NCBI GenBank assembly: GCA_001936135.1
Contig: CP012817.1
Coordinates: 3,720,001 to 3,784,000, forward strand
Direction of reading: 5' to 3'
Origin: Saccharomycopsis fibuligera x Saccharomycopsis cf. fibuligera
Taxonomy: Eukaryota; Ascomycota; Saccharomycetes; Ascoideales; Saccharomycopsidaceae
DNA length: 64,000 nt
Positions 43,015 to 54,005 of this stretch are shown one piece after another. Both the position numbers and the translations under genes were made by a program. Under the pieces are notes generated by a model, which saw only the letters and a program-made list of their open reading frames with translations, made no database searches and was not told the origin of the DNA. Every line of letters begins with the position of its first letter. Positions within the stretch are counted from its first letter, which is position 1.

Positions 43015-44077
43015 CTAATCGCGCTTAACACTAGAATATATCTTTTTTGTGAACCAATGTCCGGCAACCAACCCTACCGAGCCAAACATGAGCACCACAA
43101 GCAAATAAATCAAAAAGCAGTAAACAAAATACAACATCCCACTGACAAAATCGTATTGAGCTCTCAAGTGGACCATGTAATAAAGCACGGAATACAAAAG
43201 CACATAAACCGACGCAGATCCACCAACTAAGAAACTACGCCATTGCCAGTGATAATTGCCACCAGAATTAAGCAGCCAATAAAGAGAAATTATCACACTT
43301 TCGACAACAAGTATTGCGAGTAGCAAAAGGGTAAAAAACAAAAACCCATAGAGGCAGTAAAATGAATTTTTTTCGAGCCAGATGACTTTGTAAATGTAGA
43401 ACAACTCAATATAACTACTAATGAATGGAGCAATACCAAATAAGAACATGCTTGGGATAGTACAAAGATGCCATGGTTGTTGTGGAATTGGGTGTCTTGA
43501 AGGTTTGCTATATCCTAGTTCTTGGATGGCGCTGTTAGCATTGTTGCTGAGAGGTGATTTATTGTAATGTAGCTGTTGCGACTGCTGCTGAATATTAGTA
43601 ATGGCAGCACTATTGTTAAGATCATTAGCAAAACTGTCGAAATTGTCAAGGACTGGTGAGCTGATTGGTGAAGTAACGGGCACTGGTAAAATCAATGAAT
43701 TTTCTTGTCTTTTTAATGCATGCTTATATGAGACAAACCCACCAATTAAAGCCAATGGGATTTCTATAAAGAAATAAAGTACAATCAACAACACTATAGT
43801 GCCAAATGGTAATGCAGTACTTGATTGTTTTGCCCAGATGAAGAAATTCAAAAATAAAAGAGTAATGATTAGAAAACCTGGTAATGCTGATCCGGCAAAG
43901 AAAGAAATATGGAACCAATCTCTCTTCATGTGTGGTTTCACTATTGGAGATGAAGGCGATGCAAAAGATGCAGATGTAGAAGGAGGAGAAGAAGAAGTTG
44001 AGTTAGAAGTAGAAAAAAAAGATGCAGATGCTGCTGAAGCAGGAGCAGTAATAGAACTGCTTCTTTGCTTGATGCTG

Positions 44078-44109
<32 letters not shown>

Positions 44110-45660
44110 GCTGTTGTTATTGCTATTGCCATTGTTATTGTTGAGTTTAAATTTACGGGTTCCTGGGGGTGGATCAATACTATCGTGGTAACTATTGGCA
44201 CCACTGCCAACGTGGGCTTTGTAACGTTTTTTGAATCTTTCCGGATCATTCAAAGTTAGTTGGTCATAAAGGAATACAGCAAAGTATCCCGCAATTGTGC
44301 CAGCAGATATGAATAAAAATACTGCGATGTTTAAATTTCTTCCGGGAACATTTTGATTAAGGATCTTGAATGCAAATAATACAACCACTAGAAATACTGT
44401 TAACAATAACTGAATACCAGCCCCACCAAGTATCGACAAAAGTAATGCGTAAGGTGGAGTGCTGAAAACATCGTTCTTTAACTTTCTCCAACCATTGTTA
44501 TTATAAATGCTGCTTTGTTTAATGGTGTTATTAGTCGGTACATCATTTTTCACTTTTGTAAATATCATTGAGACAAATACGGAAAACAAAACCGCAAACC
44601 CAAGGGAGTACAACAATGAAAGATAATGAATCAGATCAGTTTCTTCTTTGTTAATGTACAAATCCCATCTTTTATTATAAGACACTTGTGTCTCTTCACG
44701 CCAGTATACAGAGTAAGTGTAAGGTACGACTGCACCTTTAAGATCAGGTTTGATTTTGGATTCGGACAATTCATAATTCTGGTAATTGTTAGCAGCGCCG
44801 GGACAATGATCATCGGCAACACTTCGAGGATACACTTCGAAGCCAACAATGGAATATTTGTTTGATGCTGTTTCTTTATGATATCTAATCACCATCATGA
44901 CATGGTTATTCAAAAAGTACTTGCCGTTACGGATAAAGCCCAAGGGAAACCCCGACATGTAAAACTTGGAATTATCGTCACTATTGATCATGGTTGTGGA
45001 ACCAGGTAAATCGTCAACAAGCCATTCGTTGGAATAACCTTGTCTAATGAGATCTTGAGCCTTTTTGATACCCTGAGCAGTAACAAGTCGAAGACAGGTT
45101 TTGGCACATTCCGTATCGTTTTTAAAAGAAAGTTGATAATCCGATTTGGAGATTCTGTCACCTCTAAGCACCTGTCCCAAGGACAATGGAATCAGAGATA
45201 TGTCACTAGTGGCTGGACAGGTGAATGGGAGCTCATAGTACGAATATGGCAACTGAGTGTTAGGCGACTGAACCTTGTTGATGAGCAAATCAACCTTGTC
45301 ATAGTCTTTGTAAAGAGTTGGGTTATTTATTGCTGAAGGATAGTTAGTAACTGTAATCTTGAAATTCATCGCGAGTGAAACAAAACGAAACAAAATGAAA
45401 CGAAACAAAGTGAAACAAAGCAAAACGAAAAGAAATAAAATCAAAAATCAAAAACATAGACATAAATAGACACAATTAAGATGCAATGTAATATTGTACA
45501 TAGTATAGCAAAGCCTCAACAAAGACATGATGACAGAGCTGCAAACCGGATAAATATCGGGATGAAATTTGATAACAAAGAAAGACATACTGAAGAAGCT
45601 AGAGACAGGAGCGGCCAACGCAAGAAGCAGAAGGGCTGCCCATATCGACGAGGGGGTCAT
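43015..45660 (-). CDS. Emp70/TM9SF (nonaspanin) Golgi-endosome membrane protein, two exons
   Basis: Nine-TM family protein of Golgi and endosomes, linked in yeast to adhesion, metal balance and cargo sorting. Exon 1 (45660-45591) encodes a clear signal peptide, MTPSSIWAALLLLALAAPVSS. An intron (45590-45333) with GTATGT, TACTAAC and CAG joins it in frame to exon 2 (45332-43015), giving 795 residues and reading FFT then INNPTLYKDYDKVDLLINKV. Family marks follow: TQLPYSYYELPFTCP, LGQVLRGDRI, the lumenal WLVDDLPGS and SGFPLGF, then nine hydrophobic segments. The C-terminus is KRD, fitting the COPI-binding KxD/E signal. Compared with S. cerevisiae members (about 670-700) it is longer because of Asn/Ser-rich and Gln-rich cytosolic loop insertions. 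Without exon 1 the first ATG (45369) would give no signal peptide. Which TMN paralog it is cannot be decided. Confidence 0.93.
45333..45590 (-). other. Spliceosomal intron (258 nt) in the Emp70-like gene
   Basis: 5' site GTATGT at 45590-45585, branch site TACTAAC at 45349-45343, 3' site CAG ending at 45333. The branch-to-3' distance is very short. The pyrimidine-rich body is a pentamer-like repeat (TTTCG/TTTTG units). Exon 1 has 70 coding bases (23 codons plus one base), and splicing keeps the frame. Confidence 0.92.
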
Positions 45661-45762
45661 CGTGTATAGCTATAGGTGCAATAAGAGGAGCAAGAGGAGC
45701 ACCGTGCGGGCTGGTGAATGGTGAACAAACTTATAAGAGTTGCAAAACTGGAATTGGAAAAG

Positions 45763-45795
<33 letters not shown>

Positions 45796-45883
45796 ATCCA
45801 GAGTTTGAATACTCGAAAGTAAACAGACAAAAACCAAAAACTCGCTGATAATTGCAGCTTGGGCCAAGAACTTCGGTGGAACA

Positions 45884-45891
45884 TCACGTGA
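45884..45891. promoter_or_regulatory. TCACGTGA E-box
   Basis: Perfect 8-base palindrome with the CACGTG core, 225 bases upstream of the Emp70-like start. It is a Cbf1/bHLH-type site by sequence; the regulator is inferred. Confidence 0.45.
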
Positions 45892-46654
45892 CAAACGACT
45901 ATTAATAGCTTTGCGCTGCTGCTTGCTAGAGTGAGCTATTTATAATACACAGCAGAAATAACTACTCTGCAACATTGAACACGGCAGTAAGACTTGATTG
46001 CTACCTAGCACATGTAAGGTATAGCAGCGTAACAGAAAAATTCCTCGTTTGTTCTCTTATCGACACAAATTGGTAAAAGTCCACTAGAATGGGTCTATAT
46101 TTAATTTTGGCGCCTTTTTGTTAGTCCGAGATGCAAATGATCAGCGATGGTTTATTTTTAAGCCTCCTTTGACGGGTCTGCTGATATGAAAGCATATTTG
46201 GGAGATTTAGTCCTTAAAAGCGTTCTCACAACATGGCAGGAGATACCTTTCATCAATATTTGCAGCAGCAATTACTGTGCTCTGAATACAGAGAAGTTAT
46301 TCGTTTTACAATTCACGAGCATGCATGCACAGAATTATAGTTCAGGTAGAGAGTTATGCAAATTTTCGCTTACGCAGTAATAATTGAATATGCAATTTTT
46401 TTTAAAGAAGGCCAAGCTGGTGCTATCCAAGTTAGTGCTGCACAGAATCTTTCAAATTCAAAGACTGTAGCGATACTTCGTAAAATGTATACAGACTGTA
46501 AAATCTTTAACTATGAAAGGGAAAAACAAAAACAAACAATAAAATAGTAAAGTACAGTCGATGAATGCATAGAGAAAAAAAAAGCAAGCAAAGGAGATGG
46601 AAAACAAATCCCAAAGAACAGAAAATATAATAGAAATCCCAATGGATAGATATC

Positions 46655-46677
46655 AAAAAAAAAAAAAAAAAAAAAAA
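46655..46677 (-). repeat. Sense-strand T tract downstream of the Zn2Cys6 gene
   Basis: Twenty-three A on the plus strand, about 111 bases after the minus-strand stop. Confidence 0.7.
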
Positions 46678-46787
46678 TTTAATATTAAAACCCCACAAGA
46701 AAAATATAAAACTAGAGAAAAACAAACAAGTACGAATAATTTACAATTCTAAACAAATAACAACAATGGCATAAAACAATGCACTTC

Positions 46788-49316
46788 TCATAATCCAATA
46801 CCAGTACCATTAACCACAAAAGAATAAACCGAAAGAATTTTTTTTCTTTTATCACGATTGATTTCAAACTGCCGTTGAAATCCATTGACCAACAACAAGC
46901 AATCCATATCTCTAAGCGCATCCATCAAGCAATTTCGTATTACTCTCAAGTAGTCCACTGGAAGCGTTGTCATGCAACTCTCGATACATCGTACAATAAT
47001 GTATACCATTCTTTTTATTTTATGACATAATTTAGTCAAGGCGTCAGCAGTATTGCGGTTCACTATGCTCTCGCGCGCTTTCTCTGGATCTTTTGCCATA
47101 CCATTATCATTACTTGCAGATGCAGATAGCGCTGCGACATGCTTGAACTGGGCAAATTCCTTATCAATGTTTCCCAAAAGGTTAATCACATCAATACAAG
47201 CGAAAAAAATATGAAGTCTGATAATAAAGGGATATCTCCGCATATCTGGATCATAATTCACCAAAACATGAAATGCTTCTGAATACTTAATGCACCAATC
47301 CAAATCTTTTTCGAAATCAATGTTTTCTTGTAATAGCCCATTTGGATCCCAATTGAGTACATCTTTGCTAAGCATACTTTTTAAAACGCAAGACACCACC
47401 AGCGCATAACTACTGTCTACTTTTGAGTATTGTAGCAACAGAGGAATGTTAGACTCAAACATGGCCAAATGCTGTCTTACCTGAGCTTTGTAGTTTTCAC
47501 TCCAGTAATCGTCCCGCGGACTGCCATTGTTGCCGCTATTGATATCATCGTTTCCGTTAGCATTATTTTTTTCAAGATTTTTGCTACTAGTGTTATTCAC
47601 TGTGGTAGTTTTGCGTTGCTCCAAGGTATAAGCCTTGTAGTACATCAATGAGCCAATGATCATGCTCACGGGCAACATCCACCCAAACACTCCTGGACCA
47701 ATCAGGTTGAAAACAACGCCTTTGGGTCTATTTATGTCATTTTCATATGGTGATGGCAATTCGTCCAATGTCATATCGCTAAACGCTTGGTCATAACAAG
47801 GATGGAATAAATCTTTTGATTCATGGTCAGAAATCACAGTGGGCGTACTTAGCGCAATATTCAAATGTTTATCCAAAATATATAATGTCCACCAACATCG
47901 CCTTCTTTCCTCTCTATATTCTTCATTTACTTTAGCTGATAGAATTTCCTTATTTATTTCCAACACTTTCGCCAAATACACCGCGCGTTTCAACCAAAGG
48001 TGGCTCATTGCGGGGTTTCCCAATAATGGCGAAAGACACACCAAATGAGAACAGGTAATCACGTCGTCAAAACTGCCATTAACAATATGATCTTCATTCT
48101 CGGGATCTATCTTAATCAAGTTTTTCACCATTTGAATTAGCTGGCCAAAAATTACCTTCCTTTTGTTACCAGTCATAAAAAAATGATTTATATCAAAGCT
48201 TGCCACAGTGAGCATTGACAAAATCAAGGCTTCGTTAGTTTGTCTAATATGTTTTTGTTGTTCTTCTACCCCCATCTCAGGATTCACTAACATTAACATG
48301 GTCCTCTTTCGTACAATAGTGCTTACCTTGCATGAGGGCATAATATACGAATCAAAATAGTATTCTAGCATATCACTAGCCACATTTCCAGGAAGACCCA
48401 CTTGTTTTAAATAGGGGAGCACCTTGAGTAATACCACGAATCTGATGCCGTCATAGTAAGTGTTCAGCATAGAGTCTGAGTTCATGTCATCTAACAAGGA
48501 ATAATTGTAGCGGGTCTTTAAGTATGTAGGCGAATTAAATATGTTAGAATCAATCAGAAGTAAGTAGTTGTTCAAGTTTACCGCGTATTCTGTTGGCAAG
48601 TGACCAGAGTGGATTGATGAAGTTGTCAGAGGCTGTTTTACTATGTGCTTGGTGTTATTACCAGCGATCATATTATTGCCATATAGTCCAAAGGACTCAG
48701 GTGTTGACGCAACACTATGCAATTCCACTGAGTGCTCCGTATTACAGTTGTTCACATCAGTATTCAGATAATTGGGTTTGCTATTGTATCCGTCGATGCT
48801 AAATATGTCTGGGTGCAACTGCTGGCTTGACAGCGATGAATTTTCTTGGCGCGTTAGGATTCGCAGAGGTGAAGACAGCTGAGAAAGCTGAGGAGCTTGC
48901 AGGTACGAATATGGTTTACGATGACCACCATTGGTCACCTGTTGAATAAATTTTGCTGGGCGACTATTAGGGTTGTTGTTGTCGTTGCTGTTGCTGTCAA
49001 CGCTGGGCAAAAATATATCTTCTTGTCTTGTAGTGATGCCAGATTCTGCAGCACGAGCTTGCTCCTCGTCTTGGTTCTGTTCCTTAAATGTCTCTCTTTT
49101 TTTTGAATTCTTTCTCTTTTTGGGGTTTTTAGGATATTTTTCAGACGCACGGCCTCTTTTCTTTTGGGCTCTCAAGTAGGTGCAAGTCTTGTTAGTTTGT
49201 GCACAGTGGGAACATGGCTGTTCGCCGTCACATCTGGATCTTTTCAAGTTGCAGATATCGCAGGCTCTTCTAGTTCTTTTTTTAGATTTCTTCTCCTGCA
49301 ACAGAAGCTCTTCCAT
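46788..49316 (-). CDS. XlnR/Xyr1-like Zn2Cys6 transcription factor
   Basis: Fungal binuclear zinc-cluster regulator of 842 residues. The zinc cluster is near the N-terminus: Cys19, 22, 29, 35, 38 and 45 in CDICNLKRSRCDGEQPCSHC and onward, preceded by the basic KKSKKRTRR and followed by LRAQKKRGRASEKY. The KKRG-AS-K tail is characteristic of XlnR. A fungal-specific transcription factor domain covers about residues 280-560, including EEYREERRRCWWTLYILDKH, close to the XlnR/AmyR REERRR-WW-LY--DRH motif, and a later FGWMLPVSMIIGSLMYYKA. XlnR homologs control xylan or pentose use in filamentous fungi; the target in this yeast is unknown. Linkers are Asn- and Gln-rich. Its promoter region is long (2.1 kb), shared with the PPR gene. 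Confidence 0.92.
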   Translation of the reverse strand: MEELLLQEKKSKKRTRRACDICNLKRSRCDGEQPCSHCAQTNKTCTYLRAQKKRGRASEKYPKNPKKRKNSKKRETFKEQNQDEEQARAAESGITTRQEDIFLPSVDSNSNDNNNPNSRPAKFIQQVTNGGHRKPYSYLQAPQLSQLSSPLRILTRQENSSLSSQQLHPDIFSIDGYNSKPNYLNTDVNNCNTEHSVELHSVASTPESFGLYGNNMIAGNNTKHIVKQPLTTSSIHSGHLPTEYAVNLNNYLLLIDSNIFNSPTYLKTRYNYSLLDDMNSDSMLNTYYDGIRFVVLLKVLPYLKQVGLPGNVASDMLEYYFDSYIMPSCKVSTIVRKRTMLMLVNPEMGVEEQQKHIRQTNEALILSMLTVASFDINHFFMTGNKRKVIFGQLIQMVKNLIKIDPENEDHIVNGSFDDVITCSHLVCLSPLLGNPAMSHLWLKRAVYLAKVLEINKEILSAKVNEEYREERRRCWWTLYILDKHLNIALSTPTVISDHESKDLFHPCYDQAFSDMTLDELPSPYENDINRPKGVVFNLIGPGVFGWMLPVSMIIGSLMYYKAYTLEQRKTTTVNNTSSKNLEKNNANGNDDINSGNNGSPRDDYWSENYKAQVRQHLAMFESNIPLLLQYSKVDSSYALVVSCVLKSMLSKDVLNWDPNGLLQENIDFEKDLDWCIKYSEAFHVLVNYDPDMRRYPFIIRLHIFFACIDVINLLGNIDKEFAQFKHVAALSASASNDNGMAKDPEKARESIVNRNTADALTKLCHKIKRMVYIIVRCIESCMTTLPVDYLRVIRNCLMDALRDMDCLLLVNGFQRQFEINRDKRKKILSVYSFVVNGTGIGL

Positions 49317-49771
49317 GGTGTTGGTGCTGTAGTTGAATGAAAAGACGACAGATTGGGTTATATTCTTGGAGGGCTCGCAATTGTTAAATTGTTCATAATT
49401 TTGATATTATGATTTAAAAGTAGGGCCTGATATATATAGCTAGGTCTTCTGAGAGCAAAACGGTAGGAGTATGATTCACAAATCAGGACACCACTGACGC
49501 AAAGGAAGAAAAAACAAAAGAAACAACTAAAAAGTTTCCTTACAGACTAAGACCGTTATAGAAACGCTAAAAAGGGGAAAAAAAGGATCGTCAACCAATG
49601 GCAGCTGTGAGCCGGATATGCGGTACAGAGAAGCGATTGTCACCTGGAGAAAGAAATCACTCAAGCAGGAAGAATTATTGCTCTGTTTAGATAGGCAGAA
49701 ACAGAGTTGCGGGCTCACATAGGTGCAGACAGCAAAATCAGGCTGACATATCGCAAATGGGAACAGCAGAC

Positions 49772-49831
49772 AGTAGAAGCCAAAGCGGCTTTATCGTGCG
49801 GAGTAGAAGCCAAAGCGGCTTTATCGTGCGG
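49772..49831. repeat. Perfect 30-base tandem duplication
   Basis: Two identical adjacent 30-base units (49772-49801 and 49802-49831). Each contains the small inverted repeat AAGCC...GGCTT. Confidence 0.93.
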
Positions 49832-51359
49832 AGGGCGGGGGCTGCACAACCAAAACCGCGAGAGTTCATCAATGCCGTAATTTTTGCGACGCGATGCTCT
49901 GACAGTTACTGAAGTGAGCAAGCAATGCGACTCATTTTGGTAATAGTGCGTACCTAATGGACAGTACGGCGGGAAAAGAATCAGGTTTAATTGTCCATAT
50001 GAGATCAAAGGACGTGGGTGGCCCCGTATTTGCGGTGATAGCGGCAATAAGGGTATGTTCTGCGAACCGTAGCTAATCTGAAGCTTCAAATATCCAGCCT
50101 TCTTTTCGCCTCTTAGCAAAGCACGTTCTTCAGTGTTGTCTCGCACATAGTGGCAGTGCAAATAATTGCGTTATCAACAGTAAATTGCTTGCTGTTGCAA
50201 CAATACCAATAAGCAGGCTCTCTGTTTCATCCCAGTAGAAACACAAATGCCTGACCGACGAGCTCTGGTAAGCGCCGAATCTGAGTTTGATCTATGGGGA
50301 AGTAGAGAAGCGGACGTTATTGGCAGAAGCACAATGTGCTATATCCAGATCTTTTAATAGCTTGTCAACCTGGGTCGTTGCTAGAAGTCATCCGCGATAG
50401 CTGGGGGAGTTCTGGATGTCCTTGTTGTAGTGTTGTTGGCAGCTAGTGCTTAATTTTGGCAAAAGATGCAAAAAAGTTGTGTAGCGCCGATGGAAGAATT
50501 GGAGGGAAGAAGGCGCCTTTTAAACATTAAGATAAAGAACGGGAAGCGCAGTGGGACAAGACATGACGAAGTGGAAGTTTAAAACCAAGCGATTGGCTCG
50601 GAATGTGGCTATTTTGAGCTGATACTAGTTGTATGGAGCGAAGTTGAGCAGAGTTGAGTCAAAACAAATTCAGTAAAGGAAATTACTTGAAATTAACCGA
50701 TCCTGAATCCCCTACATTTAGGCTGAATAACGGTTTAGGCGGTGAGTACAATTCCGCTAAGATACTAACACCAACGCTACTCCACCACCCTCCACCGCTG
50801 CAAAGTGCAGACGGTTTTTGATTTAATCGGTTAGCAGGGATTCTTCGAGATCCCGCATTCAGATGGCGCTAGTATTGGGGCCTCGTGTCAGTGGGTTGAA
50901 CTATGATAATAGTCAATTGCGGCGGCATCTTCGTAACCGGGACAAGCACCCCATACTTGTAAACTTCGCTGTTTATTAATGTTACGTACGGTCCCACTGA
51001 CACAACACAAACACCTGCATTTCAACACTGTGGAGCCGTATTCAATATGTTTTGAACACGCAGAAACTATTATCCCGACTCTGCTGTCTTTCATTTACAA
51101 ATCTACGGAGATTCTCCCAAAGCATTACTACTATTGCTTGTTTCTGCTGATCAACGCTTAAACGACTGAATATCACTTTAATAATGATTAATGCTTATTT
51201 ATGCCGATTAGTACACATAATCACATTTAACAACAGCATTATGCTTCATCATGCATAACAGCACTTCTATACCACTAGTACATATCTCAGCATAACAATA
51301 CATATGCAAGCATATATATACAGCATTTTAAGTGAAGAGCAGCGAAGACTGCGGAAAAA

Positions 51360-51381
51360 TTTTTTTTTTTTTTTTTTTTTT
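51360..51381 (+). repeat. T tract in the PPR gene promoter
   Basis: Twenty-two T residues about 100 bases upstream of the PPR start codon; a likely nucleosome-depleted promoter element. Confidence 0.65.
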
Positions 51382-51479
51382 AACAGATTTTTTGTATACT
51401 TAGTGTATTTGCCCCGGCTCATCACCACGCTTAACTATCAGCAGTGGCCAATACACTAATACACATAGCATACAAAACA

Positions 51480-54005
51480 ATGCTACGAAGTACGCTTTTC
51501 ACAAAAACTCTAAACAAAAGCGCCATCAGTAATTGCTATGGGGCTTCCTATGCTAGCTCCAGCACCAATGTCTTCGTTCATAGCCGAAGTGTCTACGTTT
51601 ACTCCAAGCCTAAATATAAGCGCAAAGCCCTTAATAAATTCAATTTGAATATTGGGCTAGATCACAATAAGCAATCAGTGGATTTGATAAATGACAATGA
51701 TAGCGACAAGGTGATTTTGGCAAAATTCAAAAATTTACAAAAACTCACCAACGACTTGCAAAAAAAATTAAACAGCTCCAAAAACAGTTCAGTAGATCAG
51801 TCTTTGCAGACTGATCACCAATCCAATCCTATCGTAAGAAATGAAGAACGAGAAATTGAGCAGATTTACAGACAGATTTCAAGTGGCAACCGCGAATTAA
51901 AACAAGTTCAACAACAACAACAAAAACCGCATCAAAAGTTGCTTTCTCCCTCCTCGTCAAAGAAAAGTGTGTCATTGTTTGATACTCTATCACAAAATGC
52001 TCCCAAGCTTCCTGAGTCAATTGAAGAGAAATTAGGCAACTCCATCATCCACATTTCATCCAAATTCGCTCAAGATTGGCTCGCACTAGTGGAAGAGATG
52101 CACGCTAATGATCCCGCTTTTTTCAAAGGTTTACCCTTGAAAGACATTGAAGATTTCATTGCTACCATCCCCATCAGTGAAAGATCGAAATGCATGCATT
52201 TGCTCAATGAAATGCTTTCAAACTCCAAAGTAAAAAAAACACAATACATTTACGATTTGAATCTTGCTGGTATCGCTTATCACTGTGAACCACACACATT
52301 ACATCAGGCAGAAACTCTATATGAAAACATGTTGTCAAGTGGCCGCACACCAAGAGTTCACACATACGGAAATCTATTCAAAGCCGTCAGCAAGAGTGCT
52401 AGATATTTTGTCAGTGTCGTCAACCATGATTATAGGCTCCCTTTTGCAGAAGTCCAAAAATATAAAAATAATCATTTAAGCAAAGTTAACAAGTTTCTTA
52501 GCGATATGAAGCAATTCAATTTGAAACCTAATTTGGTGATCTATACCAACATTTTACAAGCGTGTGTCATTTTAGAAGATTATGATCAGGCGATTGAAAT
52601 TTTTGATCTTTGTAAATTTCACAATTTCAAACTTGACGTCGCAATTTATAATTCTGTCATTTTGATCGAAATCAAACGCAACAATTTAGAAAGAGTGCTT
52701 GATTTATATCAAGAGATGCTTGAGAATGCAGTAAAACCAAATGGAGAAACGTATCTTTTATTAGCACGAACATGCTCTTTAAGCGATAAACATCTTCTTG
52801 AGGCATGGAATTTTTTGCTAAAACACTTTGAGCTGGAGAAAGTTGACACTTTGAATGAAAGAGTAATAAAAATAATGATGTTGTTAGCATCCAAGGATTC
52901 TGACATTTTACTTTCCCGTATCCTTTTCTTGCAAATCTTCAAAAGATATTTGGCCGCCGAAAAAGATCCGGGTCCCGAATTTTTGAATATGCTTCTTGAA
53001 ACGTATAAGAACTATGATCCATCGGAACATAACTCGCAGCGATTCATGTCGGTGATGCTAAGCAACGAGTCTACCAAGAATTTGCGCCGTAATTTGATTA
53101 ATAGTATAGATTTCCAAAACTTGTATTTGAACAATATGGCTCATAAACTTGACGAAAATATGATTACTGACAAGAAAGAATACCAGCTTCCGCCAATGCT
53201 CCCTGTTTATGATCTTCAAACTTCAAGACAGGTCATGGAAGAAGCAAGAGCCATATGGTTTTTTATGCTTTGCAGATTTCCCAAACATATCAACATGCAT
53301 AACGCCAGTTCTTATTTGAAGGTGTTTGTAAATCATGGCGCAACCATTGACGATTTTATACAAAAGTATGATGAGGTAACTTATTTTGATGATGAAGGAT
53401 TGGAGTTTCCTCAGTACTTAGACTCTCAAAAAATTACTTTTGAAAATGGCAGCTTTGGTGAAAATAGTGACATAAAAGACGACGAATCTACAGACCAAGC
53501 CACAAATACGTCCATCAACACAAGTGACATCACTTCCCTAACAAATACTAAGCAAAACCCTGAAATTATTGACGTTTCAGCTGACCGCCAAAAGTCCCTT
53601 AGGATCCCCCGCACAAATGCCTTTTACAAGCTTGCTCTAGTAGCCAGCACAAAATTTAAGAATTTTGAATTTATGCAAAAAGTATGGATTGAGCGCGGCC
53701 AATTCCGTAAAACTTCAAGATTCAAGGACTTATCAATTGCAGAGAAAAACAAGCTTGATTTTGAGTTTGCTAGAGAAATGTGCCAGGCATTACTTGCTTT
53801 AGGACTTGTACATGATGCTTTGAATATTGTCCTCTCTACGGAAAACCAATTTCAATGGAGTTTCTACTACTTGAAGAATTTGTACTTGTATGCTGAAAAA
53901 ATTGGCGATGAGTATACTAAGCGCAGAGTTAAGCAGGTGGCTTATAAGCATAGAGGTATTGATTCACAATCGTTCAAAGAGTACAATGCTAAGCGGTATG
54001 GTTGA
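51480..54005 (+). CDS. CCM1: Mitochondrial PPR protein, probably Ccm1-like
   Basis: Pentatricopeptide-repeat RNA-binding protein of 841 residues from the ATG giving MLRSTLFTKTLNKSAIS; the frame extends upstream only to a GTG. The N-terminus is basic, hydroxyl-rich and free of acids, as in mitochondrial presequences. PPR-type repeats are seen at about residues 285-430 with 35-36-residue spacing, for example RTPRVHTYGNLFKAV, LKPNLVIYTNILQA, LDVAIYNSVILIE and VKPNGETYLLLAR. Size and layout (a few central PPRs, long C-terminal helical region, ending SFKEYNAKRYG) resemble Ccm1, needed in yeast for mitochondrial group I intron removal and 15S rRNA stability. Assignment rests on memory of the family, not an alignment; another mitochondrial PPR factor is possible. 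A T tract follows about 157 bases after the stop. Confidence 0.7.
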   Translation: MLRSTLFTKTLNKSAISNCYGASYASSSTNVFVHSRSVYVYSKPKYKRKALNKFNLNIGLDHNKQSVDLINDNDSDKVILAKFKNLQKLTNDLQKKLNSSKNSSVDQSLQTDHQSNPIVRNEEREIEQIYRQISSGNRELKQVQQQQQKPHQKLLSPSSSKKSVSLFDTLSQNAPKLPESIEEKLGNSIIHISSKFAQDWLALVEEMHANDPAFFKGLPLKDIEDFIATIPISERSKCMHLLNEMLSNSKVKKTQYIYDLNLAGIAYHCEPHTLHQAETLYENMLSSGRTPRVHTYGNLFKAVSKSARYFVSVVNHDYRLPFAEVQKYKNNHLSKVNKFLSDMKQFNLKPNLVIYTNILQACVILEDYDQAIEIFDLCKFHNFKLDVAIYNSVILIEIKRNNLERVLDLYQEMLENAVKPNGETYLLLARTCSLSDKHLLEAWNFLLKHFELEKVDTLNERVIKIMMLLASKDSDILLSRILFLQIFKRYLAAEKDPGPEFLNMLLETYKNYDPSEHNSQRFMSVMLSNESTKNLRRNLINSIDFQNLYLNNMAHKLDENMITDKKEYQLPPMLPVYDLQTSRQVMEEARAIWFFMLCRFPKHINMHNASSYLKVFVNHGATIDDFIQKYDEVTYFDDEGLEFPQYLDSQKITFENGSFGENSDIKDDESTDQATNTSINTSDITSLTNTKQNPEIIDVSADRQKSLRIPRTNAFYKLALVASTKFKNFEFMQKVWIERGQFRKTSRFKDLSIAEKNKLDFEFAREMCQALLALGLVHDALNIVLSTENQFQWSFYYLKNLYLYAEKIGDEYTKRRVKQVAYKHRGIDSQSFKEYNAKRYG

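Larger units (their letters stand above)
45661..46787. promoter_or_regulatory. Upstream region of the Emp70-like gene and 3' flank of the Zn2Cys6 gene
   Basis: It contains a 29-base A run (45765-45793), a perfect TCACGTGA palindrome (45884-45891), and a 23-base A run (46655-46677) that is the sense-strand T tract after the Zn2Cys6 gene. ORFs here are short and unconvincing. Confidence 0.6.
49317..51479. promoter_or_regulatory. 2.2 kb divergent spacer between the Zn2Cys6 and PPR genes
   Basis: The Zn2Cys6-proximal part is AT-rich; 49.7-50.9 kb is GC-richer and holds a perfect 30-base tandem duplication (49772-49831) and a small stem-loop (GGGAT/ATCCC near 50838-50852). A 22-base T run (51360-51381) lies 100 bases before the PPR gene. 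ORFs of 60-150 codons here lack ATG starts or known features. No tRNA was found. Confidence 0.6.

Noticed and set aside
45370-45444. Hydrophobic N-terminus of the unspliced Emp70 ORF as a signal peptide
   Set aside because: It begins at TTG and is translation of the pyrimidine-rich intron; the true signal peptide is on exon 1.
50742-50810. GTGAGT followed by TACTAAC as an intron
   Set aside because: Only about 20 bases between donor and branch site, and no coding exon nearby.
50828-50860. tRNA-like stem GCAGGGAT...ATCCCGC
   Set aside because: A single short stem-loop without A/B boxes or cloverleaf.
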